Made by a program: the position numbers and the translations under genes. Under the pieces are notes generated by a model. That model did no database searches and had not been told where the DNA came from. It was given only the letters and a program-made list of their open reading frames with translations. Positions 52,094-60,250 of a stretch of DNA of 64,000 bases are shown one piece after another; the stretch's first letter is position 1; each line of letters starts with the position of its first letter. This stretch comes from Odoribacter sp. (lineage in GTDB: Bacteria > Bacteroidota > Bacteroidia > Bacteroidales > Prolixibacteraceae). The stretch lies in NCBI GenBank assembly GCA_013824715.1, contig PNOH01000010.1, forward strand, positions 1 to 64,000, written 5' to 3'.

Positions 52094-52397
52094 ATAAAGT
52101 CTTGCCCGTATTTAAAACTTCATATACAAAACCGGATTTATTTCCTTTTGATTCCTCAATTTCTTTTGGGGTAAAAACAATCAGATCAATAGGAATCCTT
52201 GCACCAAAAAGCATTTTCCGAACCTGAACAGTCCTTTCCGGCCGTGATAAATTGGTTTCCTTAATAATGAATAAATCCAGATCACTATTTTCATCCGGAT
52301 TCCCGGTAGCATACGATCCAAAAAGAATAATTTTTTCAGGATTGTATCCGGAAGCAATCATTCCAACAATTTCTGATATTTTATCCTTCTCAATCAT
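52077..52397 (-). CDS. MNT-type nucleotidyltransferase, partner of the broken HEPN
   Basis: 106 residues. Nucleotidyltransferase motif IILFGSYATGNPDENSDLDL with the GSxxxG loop and paired Asp (DLD); a third acidic residue lies in PIDLIVFTPKEIEE. It is intact. Its 3' end overlaps the start of the broken HEPN gene by 17 bases. Here the order is MNT first, the reverse of the pair at 25361-26043, so the two loci were acquired independently. Confidence 0.87.
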   Translation of the reverse strand: MIEKDKISEIVGMIASGYNPEKIILFGSYATGNPDENSDLDLFIIKETNLSRPERTVQVRKMLFGARIPIDLIVFTPKEIEESKGNKSGFVYEVLNTGKTLYEQAS

Positions 52398-52463
52398 TTC
52401 ATTTTTTTGCTAAGATACTAATTTCCTGAATTTTTCCCTTTTCCATTATTCTTTTTCCTGAAT

Positions 52464-53168
52464 TCACACTTTCCCGATCATGAAAATGGCAGGCCGCTTC
52501 TGAATATCCGGAATGTTCGTTTTCCAATAGGAAACTGGTTTGCTAAGGATGAATTCACTATCCAAAGTAATGTCAACGGCTATACAAAGCATGGTTTGAG
52601 GGTCGCAGTTTTTCAGGATATCATCGAGTAATTGTGCATTCCGGTATGGCGTTTCAATAAATATTTGTGTTTGGCCTTCAGTCTGCATCCGCTTTTCGAG
52701 CATTTTAATCTGTAGTGACTTTTCAGGATTTTTAATGGGCAAATAACCGTTGAACGCAAAGTTTTGTCCACTCATTCCTGAAGCCATCAAAGCCAGAAGA
52801 ATCGACGACGGTCCAACCAATGGCACAACCTGAATGTTTCTGGTGTGGGCAATTTTTACTACATCTGCTCCCGGATCGGCCACTGCCGGACAACCGGCTT
52901 CCGAAATGACACCAATATCCAAACCATTTTTGATTGGTTCCAAAAACCGGCTTATTTCTTTTTTATCGGTATGCTGATTCAGTTCAAAAAATTGGAGATT
53001 ATCGATCACAATGGAAGGGTTCACTTTTTTCAGAAAACGTCGGGCCGTGCGCAGGTTTTCAACAATAAATACTGAAATTGACGAAATCAAATGTGTCAGG
53101 TCCGGAGGTAAAACCCGTTCTATGCTGGTGTCGCCCAAAGTGGTCGGGATCAGATAAAGTTTGGCCAT
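52464..53168 (-). CDS. Tetrapyrrole-methylase-fold SAM-dependent methyltransferase (RsmI/YraL-like)
   Basis: 234 residues from ATG 53168 (MAKLYLIPTTLGD); an upstream TTG-start extension to 53219 reads into the promoter of the divergent MBL gene and is rejected. DIGVISEAGCPAVADPGADV is the SAM-binding run and VPLVGPSSILLALMASGMSG is conserved in the family. Shorter than RsmI (about 285 residues) and missing its C-terminal part, so 16S rRNA ribose methylation is possible but not certain. Confidence 0.82.
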   Translation of the reverse strand: MAKLYLIPTTLGDTSIERVLPPDLTHLISSISVFIVENLRTARRFLKKVNPSIVIDNLQFFELNQHTDKKEISRFLEPIKNGLDIGVISEAGCPAVADPGADVVKIAHTRNIQVVPLVGPSSILLALMASGMSGQNFAFNGYLPIKNPEKSLQIKMLEKRMQTEGQTQIFIETPYRNAQLLDDILKNCDPQTMLCIAVDITLDSEFILSKPVSYWKTNIPDIQKRPAIFMIGKV

Positions 53169-53223
53169 TGGTAAATTTTTCTCAAAAATAGTCAAAAACC
53201 TTCGGCAGACAGAGGGCAATCCT

Positions 53224-53231
53224 TATTTTTG
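53224..53231 (+). promoter_or_regulatory. -7 box for the MBL hydrolase
   Basis: TATTTTTG fits TAnnTTTG and lies 20 bases before GTG 53251. Confidence 0.6.
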
Positions 53232-53250
53232 TGTATCAAATAACAAGAAT

Positions 53251-54012
53251 GTGAAACTTACTTTTTTAGGAACAGGTACATCACAGGGAATACCGGTCGT
53301 GGCATGCCAATGTGCGGTGTGCCTGTCGGACAATCCGAAAGACAATCGTTTACGTGCTTCAGTGATGATTGAGGACGAAGATTTACGCCTGGTTATTGAT
53401 GCCGGGCCTGATTTCCGCCAGCAAATGCTAATGCACCGGGTCCGACATTTAAACGGCATTTTGCTCACCCACGAACATACCGATCATATTTTTGGTCTCG
53501 ACGATATCCGCGCGTTTAACTGGGTGCAGGGGCAACCAACCGATATTTATGCCGAAGAGCGCGTACAGATTGCCATCCGGCGTATTTTTGATTATGTTTT
53601 TGCTTCTTACACTTATCCCGGAATTCCTCAAATGCACCTTCACCTGATTGAAAATAAACCGTTCAAAATTGGCAATCTTGAAGTTATGCCGATTCGGGGC
53701 TTTCATTATAAGCTACCTGTTTTTGGTTTCCGCTTCAGGAAAATGGCCTATGTAACCGATGTAAACCGCCTGGAGGATGTTGAGATTGATAAACTTCGCG
53801 GATTGGATATTTTGGTGCTGAATGCTTTACGCAAAGAGGATCATATTTCGCATTACAATTTGAGCCAGGCCCTTGAAATTATTTCAGAAGTTAAACCTGC
53901 AAAAGCCTATCTGACACACATGTCGCATCAGATGGGATTTCACAATGAAGTACAAAAAGAACTTCCGGAGAATGTATTTCTGGCGTATGATGGGCTGGAA
54001 ATAGTTGTTTAA
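53251..54012 (+). CDS. MBL-fold metallohydrolase (PhnP-like)
   Basis: 253 residues from GTG 53251 (VKLTFLGTGTSQGIPVVAC); an extension to TTG 53161 overlaps the divergent gene and promoter. The zinc site LTHEHTDHIFGLDD is intact, with YLTHMSHQMG at the end. Two close cysteines (CQCAVC) fall where PhnP-type phosphodiesterases bind an additional metal. PhnP degrades cyclic phosphate esters; the substrate here is not known. Confidence 0.87.
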   Translation: MKLTFLGTGTSQGIPVVACQCAVCLSDNPKDNRLRASVMIEDEDLRLVIDAGPDFRQQMLMHRVRHLNGILLTHEHTDHIFGLDDIRAFNWVQGQPTDIYAEERVQIAIRRIFDYVFASYTYPGIPQMHLHLIENKPFKIGNLEVMPIRGFHYKLPVFGFRFRKMAYVTDVNRLEDVEIDKLRGLDILVLNALRKEDHISHYNLSQALEIISEVKPAKAYLTHMSHQMGFHNEVQKELPENVFLAYDGLEIVV

Positions 54013-54018
54013 ACATAT

Positions 54019-54100
54019 CCGTTGACTGAAGTCAACGGCAAAGGATACTGCTATGTTCATCAGTTGAGCCTTATCCTTTGCCGTCAGTTTCAACTGACGG
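54019..54100. repeat. CCTTTGCCGT hairpin element, copy 2
   Basis: CCGTTGAC-TGAA-GTCAACGG (54019-54038) is followed by CAAAGGAT, and the reverse complement ATCCTTTG at 54073 begins CCGTCAGTT-TC-AACTGACGG (54081-54100), then ACAT. Two hairpins in mirror order. The same TTATCCTTTGCCGT and CGGACAT ends occur at 43558-43591. Confidence 0.65.
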
Positions 54101-54106
54101 ACATAG

Positions 54107-54706
54107 CTAACAAACAATCTGATCCATCACAATTACAGGCATCTCCTCAAAATCAATCAAAGCATTGATTAATCCGACTTTCTCAAAACCTGGAATATCC
54201 TCTTCCTTAATTTCCCGTTCTGAAATAATTCCCTGATCGAGCAGAAATTGCCGCTTGGTGCCTTTCAGGAGCGGTGTCTCAGGAGTAAACCATTTTTTTC
54301 CGTCAAAAAACAAAAGATTTGCAGTAAAAGAATCACTAACAAACCCATTTTTTATAATGATAATGTCATCGCAATTTCCGCGTTGGGCAAATAATTCCTG
54401 AAGAATACGGCGGCCAGAATATTTCAAATGGTAATCAATGCTTTCGTGACGAACCACTTTCAGGCTTTGAATAATACGGAACCGATAAGGTTCAAATTCA
54501 ATTTTTTCAATGGCCGGCCCATATAAAACCCTGACTTTGAACAGGCCGGAATTACATGATTCAGGAATTGATATTTCTTTGGACAAATCAATTTTAGCCA
54601 ATTCAGGAAAAAGTTCTGTCATGGCCTGATCCATACGGTTTTGATGGTATTCCAGATTTTGGATAAAGCCATCTTTCAACTTCAGTGATTCAACCAATGG
54701 GGACAT
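54107..54706 (-). CDS. Aminotransferase class IV protein, PabC-like
   Basis: 199 residues, short for a class IV aminotransferase. IIIIKNGFVSDSFTANLLFF, TPLLKGTKRQFLL and the PLP Lys (probably in YHLKYSGRR) support the fold. Immediately downstream of pabB and overlapping it by 17 bases, so the likely role is 4-amino-4-deoxychorismate lyase making p-aminobenzoate. The role is assigned mainly from context. Confidence 0.82.
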   Translation of the reverse strand: MSPLVESLKLKDGFIQNLEYHQNRMDQAMTELFPELAKIDLSKEISIPESCNSGLFKVRVLYGPAIEKIEFEPYRFRIIQSLKVVRHESIDYHLKYSGRRILQELFAQRGNCDDIIIIKNGFVSDSFTANLLFFDGKKWFTPETPLLKGTKRQFLLDQGIISEREIKEEDIPGFEKVGLINALIDFEEMPVIVMDQIVC

Positions 54707-55661
54707 ATACTTTCTGTATTAGTTCGTTGTATTCGGTCTGGCAGTCGCTCAAAAATGTAATTCCACCGCCACTTTTGAAAGTCAGATGATGACCGTCCTG
54801 TTCCAGATACCTGATCAACACGCAGCTATCCAGATTTTTTCCGTCGAAAATACCAAAAATCCCGGTATAATAGCCACGATCATAGGACTCAACCTTCCGA
54901 ATGATTTCAAGTGTTTTTGGTTTTGGGGCGCCGGAAATAGAACCTGCAGGCAACATTTTAGCTAAAATACTACCAATTGATTTTTGGTAATCTGTTGGAA
55001 GCTGACCTGAAATCTGGGAACTCATTTGCAGTAAATCGCCACGGTTAGTTGAAATACGGTCAATGTACATGAACCGGTTTACCTGAACATCAGAAGCGAC
55101 CATGCTTAAATCATTACGGATCAGATCAACAATGGTATGATGTTCTGCAATCTCTTTTTCGTCATTAAGCAAGAGCTCACTTGCATTTTCGAGATTTGCA
55201 TCAATCGTCCCTTTCATGGGAAATGATGATATTATTCCATCGGATATCCGTACAAATATTTCAGGAGAAAAACACACGAATTGATCTTTAAGCCAGATTT
55301 TATATGGAGCTTTACTTAGATGAAAGATTTCTTCCGGAGTGAGATTGGTTTCAACCTGTGTGGGCATCGTTAAGTTCAGCAAATAGGTATCACCGTTGTG
55401 AATGTGATGCTGAACCACCTTAAAAGCTTCGCTGTATTTCTCATACAAGCCCGGATGAATGTCCCACAGGATTTGCTTTTCGTGCATCATTTCCGGCGTA
55501 TAATTACCTGAACCAGGAGTTTTCCAGAGAAGCCGGGCCGTGTCGTCAGTTTCGAGCAACAGTGGCTTTTGAAAGTCAAAATCAATGATAAAAGTGAATG
55601 GTTTGCCTAATGCACCCAGTTCGTTCATCCTTTCGATGGTATGCTGCTTTCTCTGGTTCAT
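54690..55661 (-). CDS. pabB: Aminodeoxychorismate synthase component I
   Basis: 323 residues from ATG 55661, preferred over the TTG just upstream. Chorismate-binding domain with FPMKGTIDA, the acid-base DLIRNDLSMVA run, LPAGSISGAPKPKTLEIIR and RGYYTGIFGIF. It is shorter than E. coli PabB because the N-terminal half is reduced. Converts chorismate to 4-amino-4-deoxychorismate with ammonia. The glutaminase component (PabA) is not in the window. Pairs with folP at 19.3 kb in folate synthesis. Confidence 0.92.
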   Translation of the reverse strand: MNQRKQHTIERMNELGALGKPFTFIIDFDFQKPLLLETDDTARLLWKTPGSGNYTPEMMHEKQILWDIHPGLYEKYSEAFKVVQHHIHNGDTYLLNLTMPTQVETNLTPEEIFHLSKAPYKIWLKDQFVCFSPEIFVRISDGIISSFPMKGTIDANLENASELLLNDEKEIAEHHTIVDLIRNDLSMVASDVQVNRFMYIDRISTNRGDLLQMSSQISGQLPTDYQKSIGSILAKMLPAGSISGAPKPKTLEIIRKVESYDRGYYTGIFGIFDGKNLDSCVLIRYLEQDGHHLTFKSGGGITFLSDCQTEYNELIQKVYVPIG

Positions 55662-55689
55662 AACGGGGTTCAAAGGTAATTAAATTTGA

Positions 55690-55826
55690 AAGTGGGCAGT
55701 TTGCATTAGGTCATTTATTGTCAAAAGCTTCGCGTCATAACTTGTCATTGGCTTCGCATCATTGACCATTAAATGACTATAAAATGACTATTGAATGACT
55801 ATTAAATGACCATTGAATGACTATTA
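55690..55826. repeat. GTCATT/AATGAC repeat copy d with 11-bp tandem array
   Basis: TTGTCAAAAGCTTCGCGTC (55718-55736) matches 21121-21139. From 55761 to 55826 there are six 11-bp units (ATTGACCATTA, AATGACTATAA, AATGACTATTG, AATGACTATTA, AATGACCATTG, AATGACTATTA), almost one helical turn each. They end 4 bases before the yggS -7 box. Confidence 0.75.
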
Positions 55827-55830
55827 TTAT

Positions 55831-55838
55831 TATTTTTG
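55831..55838 (+). promoter_or_regulatory. -7 box for yggS
   Basis: TATTTTTG fits TAnnTTTG. It ends one base before ATG 55840, so the transcript would be leaderless or start at the second ATG (55843). Confidence 0.5.
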
Positions 55839-55839
55839 A

Positions 55840-56514
55840 ATGATGAGCATAGCTGAAAATATAGATCAAATAAAAGCAACTTTGCCGGAGCAGGTGCAAT
55901 TGGTAGCGGTTTCGAAAACCAAACCGGCAATTCTCCTGATGGAAGCTTATTCGCATGGACAGAGGGCTTTCGGAGAAAACAAAGTTCAGGAATTGGCATG
56001 GAAATACGAAGAACTTCCGAAAGACATCGAATGGCATTTAATCGGGCATTTGCAAACCAACAAGGTCAAATACATGGCCCATTTTGTCCACCTCATTCAG
56101 GGAGCAGATTCTTTTAAATTACTGAAGGCCATTGATGCCGAAGCAAAGAAAGTAAACCGGATTATCCCTTGCCTGCTTCAGTTTCATATTGCTGAAGAAG
56201 AAACCAAGTATGGATTTTCGATGGACGAAGCATTTGAAATGCTTGGTTCTGATGAGTTCGGAAACCTTAAAAATATCCGAATTTCAGGAGTGATGGGAAT
56301 GGCTACTTATACCGACAACCTAGTTCAGATCAGAAAAGAATTTGCCCATTTAAAAACGATTTTCGAAAAGCTAAAATCAGAATTTTTTACTCTGGAACCA
56401 GAATTTAAGGAAATTTCGATGGGAATGTCGGGCGATTACCTCATTGCCGTTGAAGAAGGAAGCACGATGGTCAGGATAGGAAGCACCATTTTTGGCGAAC
56501 GCAATTACCTGTGA
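55840..56514 (+). CDS. yggS: YggS-family pyridoxal-phosphate-binding protein
   Basis: 224 residues (ATG 55840 or the second Met at 55843). PLP Lys in VAVSKTKPAI, GENKVQE, WHLIGHLQTNK and the GMSGDY/VRIGSTIFG phosphate-binding runs are intact. YggS binds PLP and maintains vitamin B6 and amino-acid balance; it has no known catalytic activity. Its 3' end is 5 bases from the convergent HEAT gene. Confidence 0.94.
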   Translation: MMSIAENIDQIKATLPEQVQLVAVSKTKPAILLMEAYSHGQRAFGENKVQELAWKYEELPKDIEWHLIGHLQTNKVKYMAHFVHLIQGADSFKLLKAIDAEAKKVNRIIPCLLQFHIAEEETKYGFSMDEAFEMLGSDEFGNLKNIRISGVMGMATYTDNLVQIRKEFAHLKTIFEKLKSEFFTLEPEFKEISMGMSGDYLIAVEEGSTMVRIGSTIFGERNYL

Positions 56515-56519
56515 TATGC

Positions 56520-57032
56520 TCATTTCCATATAGTCGGTAAAAAGTCAATTACATCGAGCAAAAGCTGCCGTTTAACGTCTGAAGTTGTGGACAAGGCTGT
56601 CTGGATTCGCTCAACTTCATGATCGATAATGGCTTTCTCGATTCTGTGTTCGTTATTCATGATGACCGTATAAGCTTCAAAAGCAACCAGAAACTCACTT
56701 TTGATAAGCAAATCAACAAAAAGAGATAAATAATTGCTGTAATCGAGCCCGTTTTCCCAACAACAGGCAACCAATACCTTTAATTCAGGTGCATATTTCT
56801 GATCCTGAATGGCTGAAATGATTAGAGGGACCGCATCACTTTCCTTTAAATTGGCAAACAAATCAATAATCTTCGACTTAATTTCCGGGTTTTGAGTCAG
56901 GTGCAATAACTCGATCAATATTGGAATATCTGATACTTTTCCTGAACCCCTTAATTCTTCAAGCGTTTCGATTACTTTGAGCGAATCGGAAGATTCCAGT
57001 CCTTTCAGAATATGAGTATGTTCGTGGGTCAT
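56520..57032 (-). CDS. HEAT-repeat-like protein
   Basis: 170 residues of alpha-helical repeats (SDIPILIELLHLTQNPEIKS, DAVPLIISAIQDQKYAPELK). No enzymatic motif. Probably a scaffold or binding protein. Convergent with yggS, 5 bases apart. Function unknown. Confidence 0.72.
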   Translation of the reverse strand: MTHEHTHILKGLESSDSLKVIETLEELRGSGKVSDIPILIELLHLTQNPEIKSKIIDLFANLKESDAVPLIISAIQDQKYAPELKVLVACCWENGLDYSNYLSLFVDLLIKSEFLVAFEAYTVIMNNEHRIEKAIIDHEVERIQTALSTTSDVKRQLLLDVIDFLPTIWK

Positions 57033-57197
57033 TGAAAATTCAGTTTAATGTTCCGCAAATTTAATCATTGAGTCCACTCCGAAAAGTCATCCGATGAATA
57101 TTTATTGAATTCATTGGATGACTAAATTGCAGCTTCTTAACTTTTCGGAGCAAAGTCATCATTTGAACCTGGTTTGCGCCATTAACAAGAGGGCTGG

Positions 57198-57225
57198 TTT
57201 TTCATTTTTCATTTTTCATTTTTCA
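57198..57225. repeat. Four perfect TTTTTCA tandem repeats before the MATE gene
   Basis: TTTTTCA repeated four times (57198-57204, 57205-57211, 57212-57218, 57219-57225), ending 13 bases before the -7 box TATCTTTG (57239-57246). This is where the -33 region should lie. Confidence 0.8.
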
Positions 57226-57238
57226 TTCCCCTTAGTTA

Positions 57239-57246
57239 TATCTTTG
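57239..57246 (+). promoter_or_regulatory. -7 box for the MATE gene
   Basis: TATCTTTG fits TAnnTTTG, 25 bases before ATG 57272. Confidence 0.6.
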
Positions 57247-57271
57247 CAGCTCATAATGGCTCAAAATTAGA

Positions 57272-58633
57272 ATGAATCAAAAAACAAAAGAACTGGCCGA
57301 ACTTCCGGTTTCCCGGCTGATGTTGAAATTTTTTGTTCCGGCTTTTATCGGGGTTTTTGTTAATGCCTTATACAACATTGTTGACCGTATTTTTATTGGG
57401 CAGGGCGTAGGTTCAATGGCATTGAGCGGCGTCTCAGTCACGTTTCCGGTCATGCTGATCGTTATGGGTTTCGGCATGTTGATAGGAATTGGAGCCGGGG
57501 TATTGGTTTCGATCAATTTGGGGAAACACGATATGAATAAGGCCGAGCAGGTACTCGGAAGCAGTTTTTTGCTGATGTTGCTGGTTTCGGTTTTAATCAC
57601 AATTATTGGGTTTGCAATCAAAGAAGCCATGCTGAATTCGTTCGGGGCTACTGCCGAAACTATTGAATATGCCAATGATTACCTGAATATTATTCTGGCC
57701 GGAACCGTTTTCCAGGTAGTCGGGTTCTCGCTCAACAACATCATCAGGGCTGAAGGAAACGCGCGGAAAGCAATGTATTCGATGCTTATATCTGCCGGGA
57801 TAAACATGATTCTTAATCCGGTATTTATTTTCGGGTTTGGAATGGGAGTTAAAGGATCAGCCCTTGCCACCGTCATTTCAATGATTGTTTTGACGATCTG
57901 GGTGATCATTCATTTCCGGAGCACGAAATCAGTAGTCAGGCTGAAAGTTGAATACGTATCAAGGTTTAATCCCAAAATCTTATTCGAAATCCTGGCTATC
58001 GGAATGGCGCCTTTCTTTATGCAGATAGCCGCCAGTATCGTTCAGGGATTACTCAATACGAAACTGATTGCTTTTGGTGGCGATCTGGCCGTTGGGGCGA
58101 TGGGAATCGTAAACAGTGTGCTGACTTTAATCGTGATGGCCATAGTGGCGATCAATATGGCATCGCAACCCATTATCAGTTTCAATTATGGAGCAAGATC
58201 GTATAATCGGGTAAAAGACACTTTGCGCATTGCCATTATTGCGGCAACAGCCATTTCGGTCTTCGCTTTTTTGGTAGTTGAAACCATACCTTCAGGAATA
58301 GTCAGACTTTTTAATTCAACGGATCCCGATCTGCTCAAATTTGGCAAAGAAGGATTGCGGATGTGTATGCTGGCATTGCCATTTATCGGATTTCAGGTCG
58401 TAACCGGCAACTTTTTTCAGTCGATGGGAAAAGCGAAAATAGCGGTATTATTGACTTTGCTCCGCCAGGTTATAATCCTGATACCACTTTTGTTTCTGCT
58501 TCCCCATTTCTTCGGCCTTCATGGAATTTGGATGGCCATGCCCATTTCTGATTTTTTATCGGCCACCATTGTTGTGTTCTTTTTAGTGAAGCAATGGAAA
58601 AAGCTAACCGCTTTAGCCCTAACACATCCCTGA
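57272..58633 (+). CDS. MATE-family efflux transporter
   Basis: 453 residues, 12 membrane segments in two homologous halves, ELPVSRLMLKFFVPAFIGVF at the start. Fits the DinF/MepA-like branch of multidrug and toxin extrusion proteins, driven by sodium or proton gradients. Substrate unknown. Its promoter region includes a run of short tandem repeats. Confidence 0.92.
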   Translation: MNQKTKELAELPVSRLMLKFFVPAFIGVFVNALYNIVDRIFIGQGVGSMALSGVSVTFPVMLIVMGFGMLIGIGAGVLVSINLGKHDMNKAEQVLGSSFLLMLLVSVLITIIGFAIKEAMLNSFGATAETIEYANDYLNIILAGTVFQVVGFSLNNIIRAEGNARKAMYSMLISAGINMILNPVFIFGFGMGVKGSALATVISMIVLTIWVIIHFRSTKSVVRLKVEYVSRFNPKILFEILAIGMAPFFMQIAASIVQGLLNTKLIAFGGDLAVGAMGIVNSVLTLIVMAIVAINMASQPIISFNYGARSYNRVKDTLRIAIIAATAISVFAFLVVETIPSGIVRLFNSTDPDLLKFGKEGLRMCMLALPFIGFQVVTGNFFQSMGKAKIAVLLTLLRQVIILIPLLFLLPHFFGLHGIWMAMPISDFLSATIVVFFLVKQWKKLTALALTHP

Positions 58634-58641
58634 AAATTGTT

Positions 58642-58649
58642 TACTTTTG
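58642..58649 (+). promoter_or_regulatory. -7 box for the UroD-like gene
   Basis: TACTTTTG fits TAnnTTTG, and the ATG at 58680 follows 31 bases later. Confidence 0.55.
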
Positions 58650-58679
58650 TTCAGTTACCCGATTCAAACCTACCTGACC

Positions 58680-59675
58680 ATGAACAAAAAACAGCTTTTT
58701 GATGCCTTTGTTGAAGGAAAAAAAATTGACCGGACACTGTTCCGCCCCATCCTGATGCACTTTGCAGCCCGCTTCACTGGAAATACCTACGGCGAATTTG
58801 CCTCCGATCACAAGGTGCTGGTCAACAGCAACATCAAAACCATGGAGCATTTCGATTACGATATGGTCAGCCTGATTTCGGATCCATACCGCGAAACTTC
58901 GGCTTTTGGCGCCCCGGTAACTTTTATTCCTGAAGGAGTTCCGCGTTGCGAAAGATTAATCGTCAAATCGTGGGATGATATACAAAACCTGCAGCGACCG
59001 GATGTGTGCAAATGTGCCCGCACGCTCGACCGCATCAAAGGCGCTGAGCTTTTTCAGAAGAAATTGCAGGGAACAGTCCCGGTGATTGGCTGGATTGAAG
59101 GCCCGCTGGCCGAAGCCTGCGATTTGGCAGGTGTGAGCCAGATGCTGACCCAATTGATGATGGACCCCGATTTCTGCAACCTGCTGCTCGATAAATGCAC
59201 CGAAACTGCCAAAGATTTTGCCAAAGCCCAGATTGAAGCTGGTTGCGATGTGATCGGAATTGGCGATGCTATTTGTTCCCAGATTGATCCGTTTACCTAC
59301 GAAACTTTTGTGAAGGAAAGACACAGGGAAATTATTGAATTCATTCATGCTATTGGCGCCCGTACCAAACTTCATATCTGCGGCGATATCACCCATCTTC
59401 TGCCTTCTTTGAAAGAAGTTGGAACCGATGTTCTCGATCTGGATTATGATGTTGACATTGCTTACGCCCGTTCGGTTTTGGGTCCGAATATCATTCTGAT
59501 GGGAAATATAAATCCGGTCCTGATACAGGATTCGACTCCGGAAGAAGTGGAACGTCTGTCGCGCGAACTGGTTGCCAAATATGGCGATGAACGGTTTATT
59601 CTTTCAGCCGGATGCGAAATTACTGTCGGAACACCACACGAAAATCTGTTGGCCATGCGAAAAGGAAGCAAATAA
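58680..59675 (+). CDS. UroD-fold methyltransferase (MtaA/MtbA-like)
   Basis: 331 residues from ATG 58680; an apparent extension to 58647 begins inside the promoter. TIM barrel of the uroporphyrinogen-decarboxylase family, with LHICGD and a distant Cys in LSAGCEITVG, the His-x-Cys...Cys zinc set of corrinoid-dependent methyltransferases such as MtaA and MtbA. HemE lacks that motif, so this is unlikely to be a decarboxylase. No corrinoid protein or partner methyltransferase is nearby, so the substrate is open. Confidence 0.83.
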   Translation: MNKKQLFDAFVEGKKIDRTLFRPILMHFAARFTGNTYGEFASDHKVLVNSNIKTMEHFDYDMVSLISDPYRETSAFGAPVTFIPEGVPRCERLIVKSWDDIQNLQRPDVCKCARTLDRIKGAELFQKKLQGTVPVIGWIEGPLAEACDLAGVSQMLTQLMMDPDFCNLLLDKCTETAKDFAKAQIEAGCDVIGIGDAICSQIDPFTYETFVKERHREIIEFIHAIGARTKLHICGDITHLLPSLKEVGTDVLDLDYDVDIAYARSVLGPNIILMGNINPVLIQDSTPEEVERLSRELVAKYGDERFILSAGCEITVGTPHENLLAMRKGSK

Positions 59676-59762
59676 GAACCACAATCCTGAATTTTCATTG
59701 CAAGTTTGTTATTCCCGGCTCAAAAGATTTTCAAAGAAGCAAAGATCATTTAGATATGAAAC

Positions 59763-60065
59763 TCATATTAGCATAAAAAAGATCACCAATGCAATCAGAA
59801 CAACTGCAATTACAGGCACAACCATCTCTGGCCAACCTACTTTAAATACGCCAAAACTTATTGTATTCAGCTTTCTTTGAATGGGATGCTTCCGTGGCCG
59901 TACATGGATATGATCTTTACCATTGGAATCGCGGGAAATAAGTTTTTCATGTTCCGTTTTCAATCTAACTCTTTCTTCCGGAGTAATGACAAAATCACAA
60001 TTTAAACAAACCAAATCCCACTCGCTAATATGGTTTCCACATTTAGGACAAATTATTGAGGTCAT
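59763..60065 (-). CDS. Small zinc-ribbon membrane protein
   Basis: 100 residues. A zinc ribbon at the start (IICPKCGNH and LVCLNCDF, CxxC...CxxC) and one C-terminal membrane helix (MVVPVIAVVLIALVIFFMLI). Likely a membrane-tethered zinc-ribbon protein whose role is unknown. ATG 60065. Isolated between two unrelated genes. Confidence 0.7.
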   Translation of the reverse strand: MTSIICPKCGNHISEWDLVCLNCDFVITPEERVRLKTEHEKLISRDSNGKDHIHVRPRKHPIQRKLNTISFGVFKVGWPEMVVPVIAVVLIALVIFFMLI

Positions 60066-60250
60066 GATTTAAATGTTATAAGTCAAATTGATTTACGAAA
60101 TTTCTACTGGATTTGTGTCGGTAAGGCGGTAATATTTTGGCTCTATAAAATTTGTGGTGTGTAAGAATTTTTATTGACGCTAAGTAAATTCTAAAAGAGT
60201 AAATGGCTAAATAAGAATGATGAACGAGGGTTTTCAGGAGTTCAAATTAA

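Noticed and set aside
55761-55826. Short regular repeats as a CRISPR array
   Set aside because: Units are 11 bp with no spacers, and no cas genes are present.
58680-59675. Assignment as uroporphyrinogen decarboxylase HemE
   Set aside because: The His-x-Cys and distant Cys zinc motif belongs to methyltransferases of this fold, and HemE signature residues were not seen.
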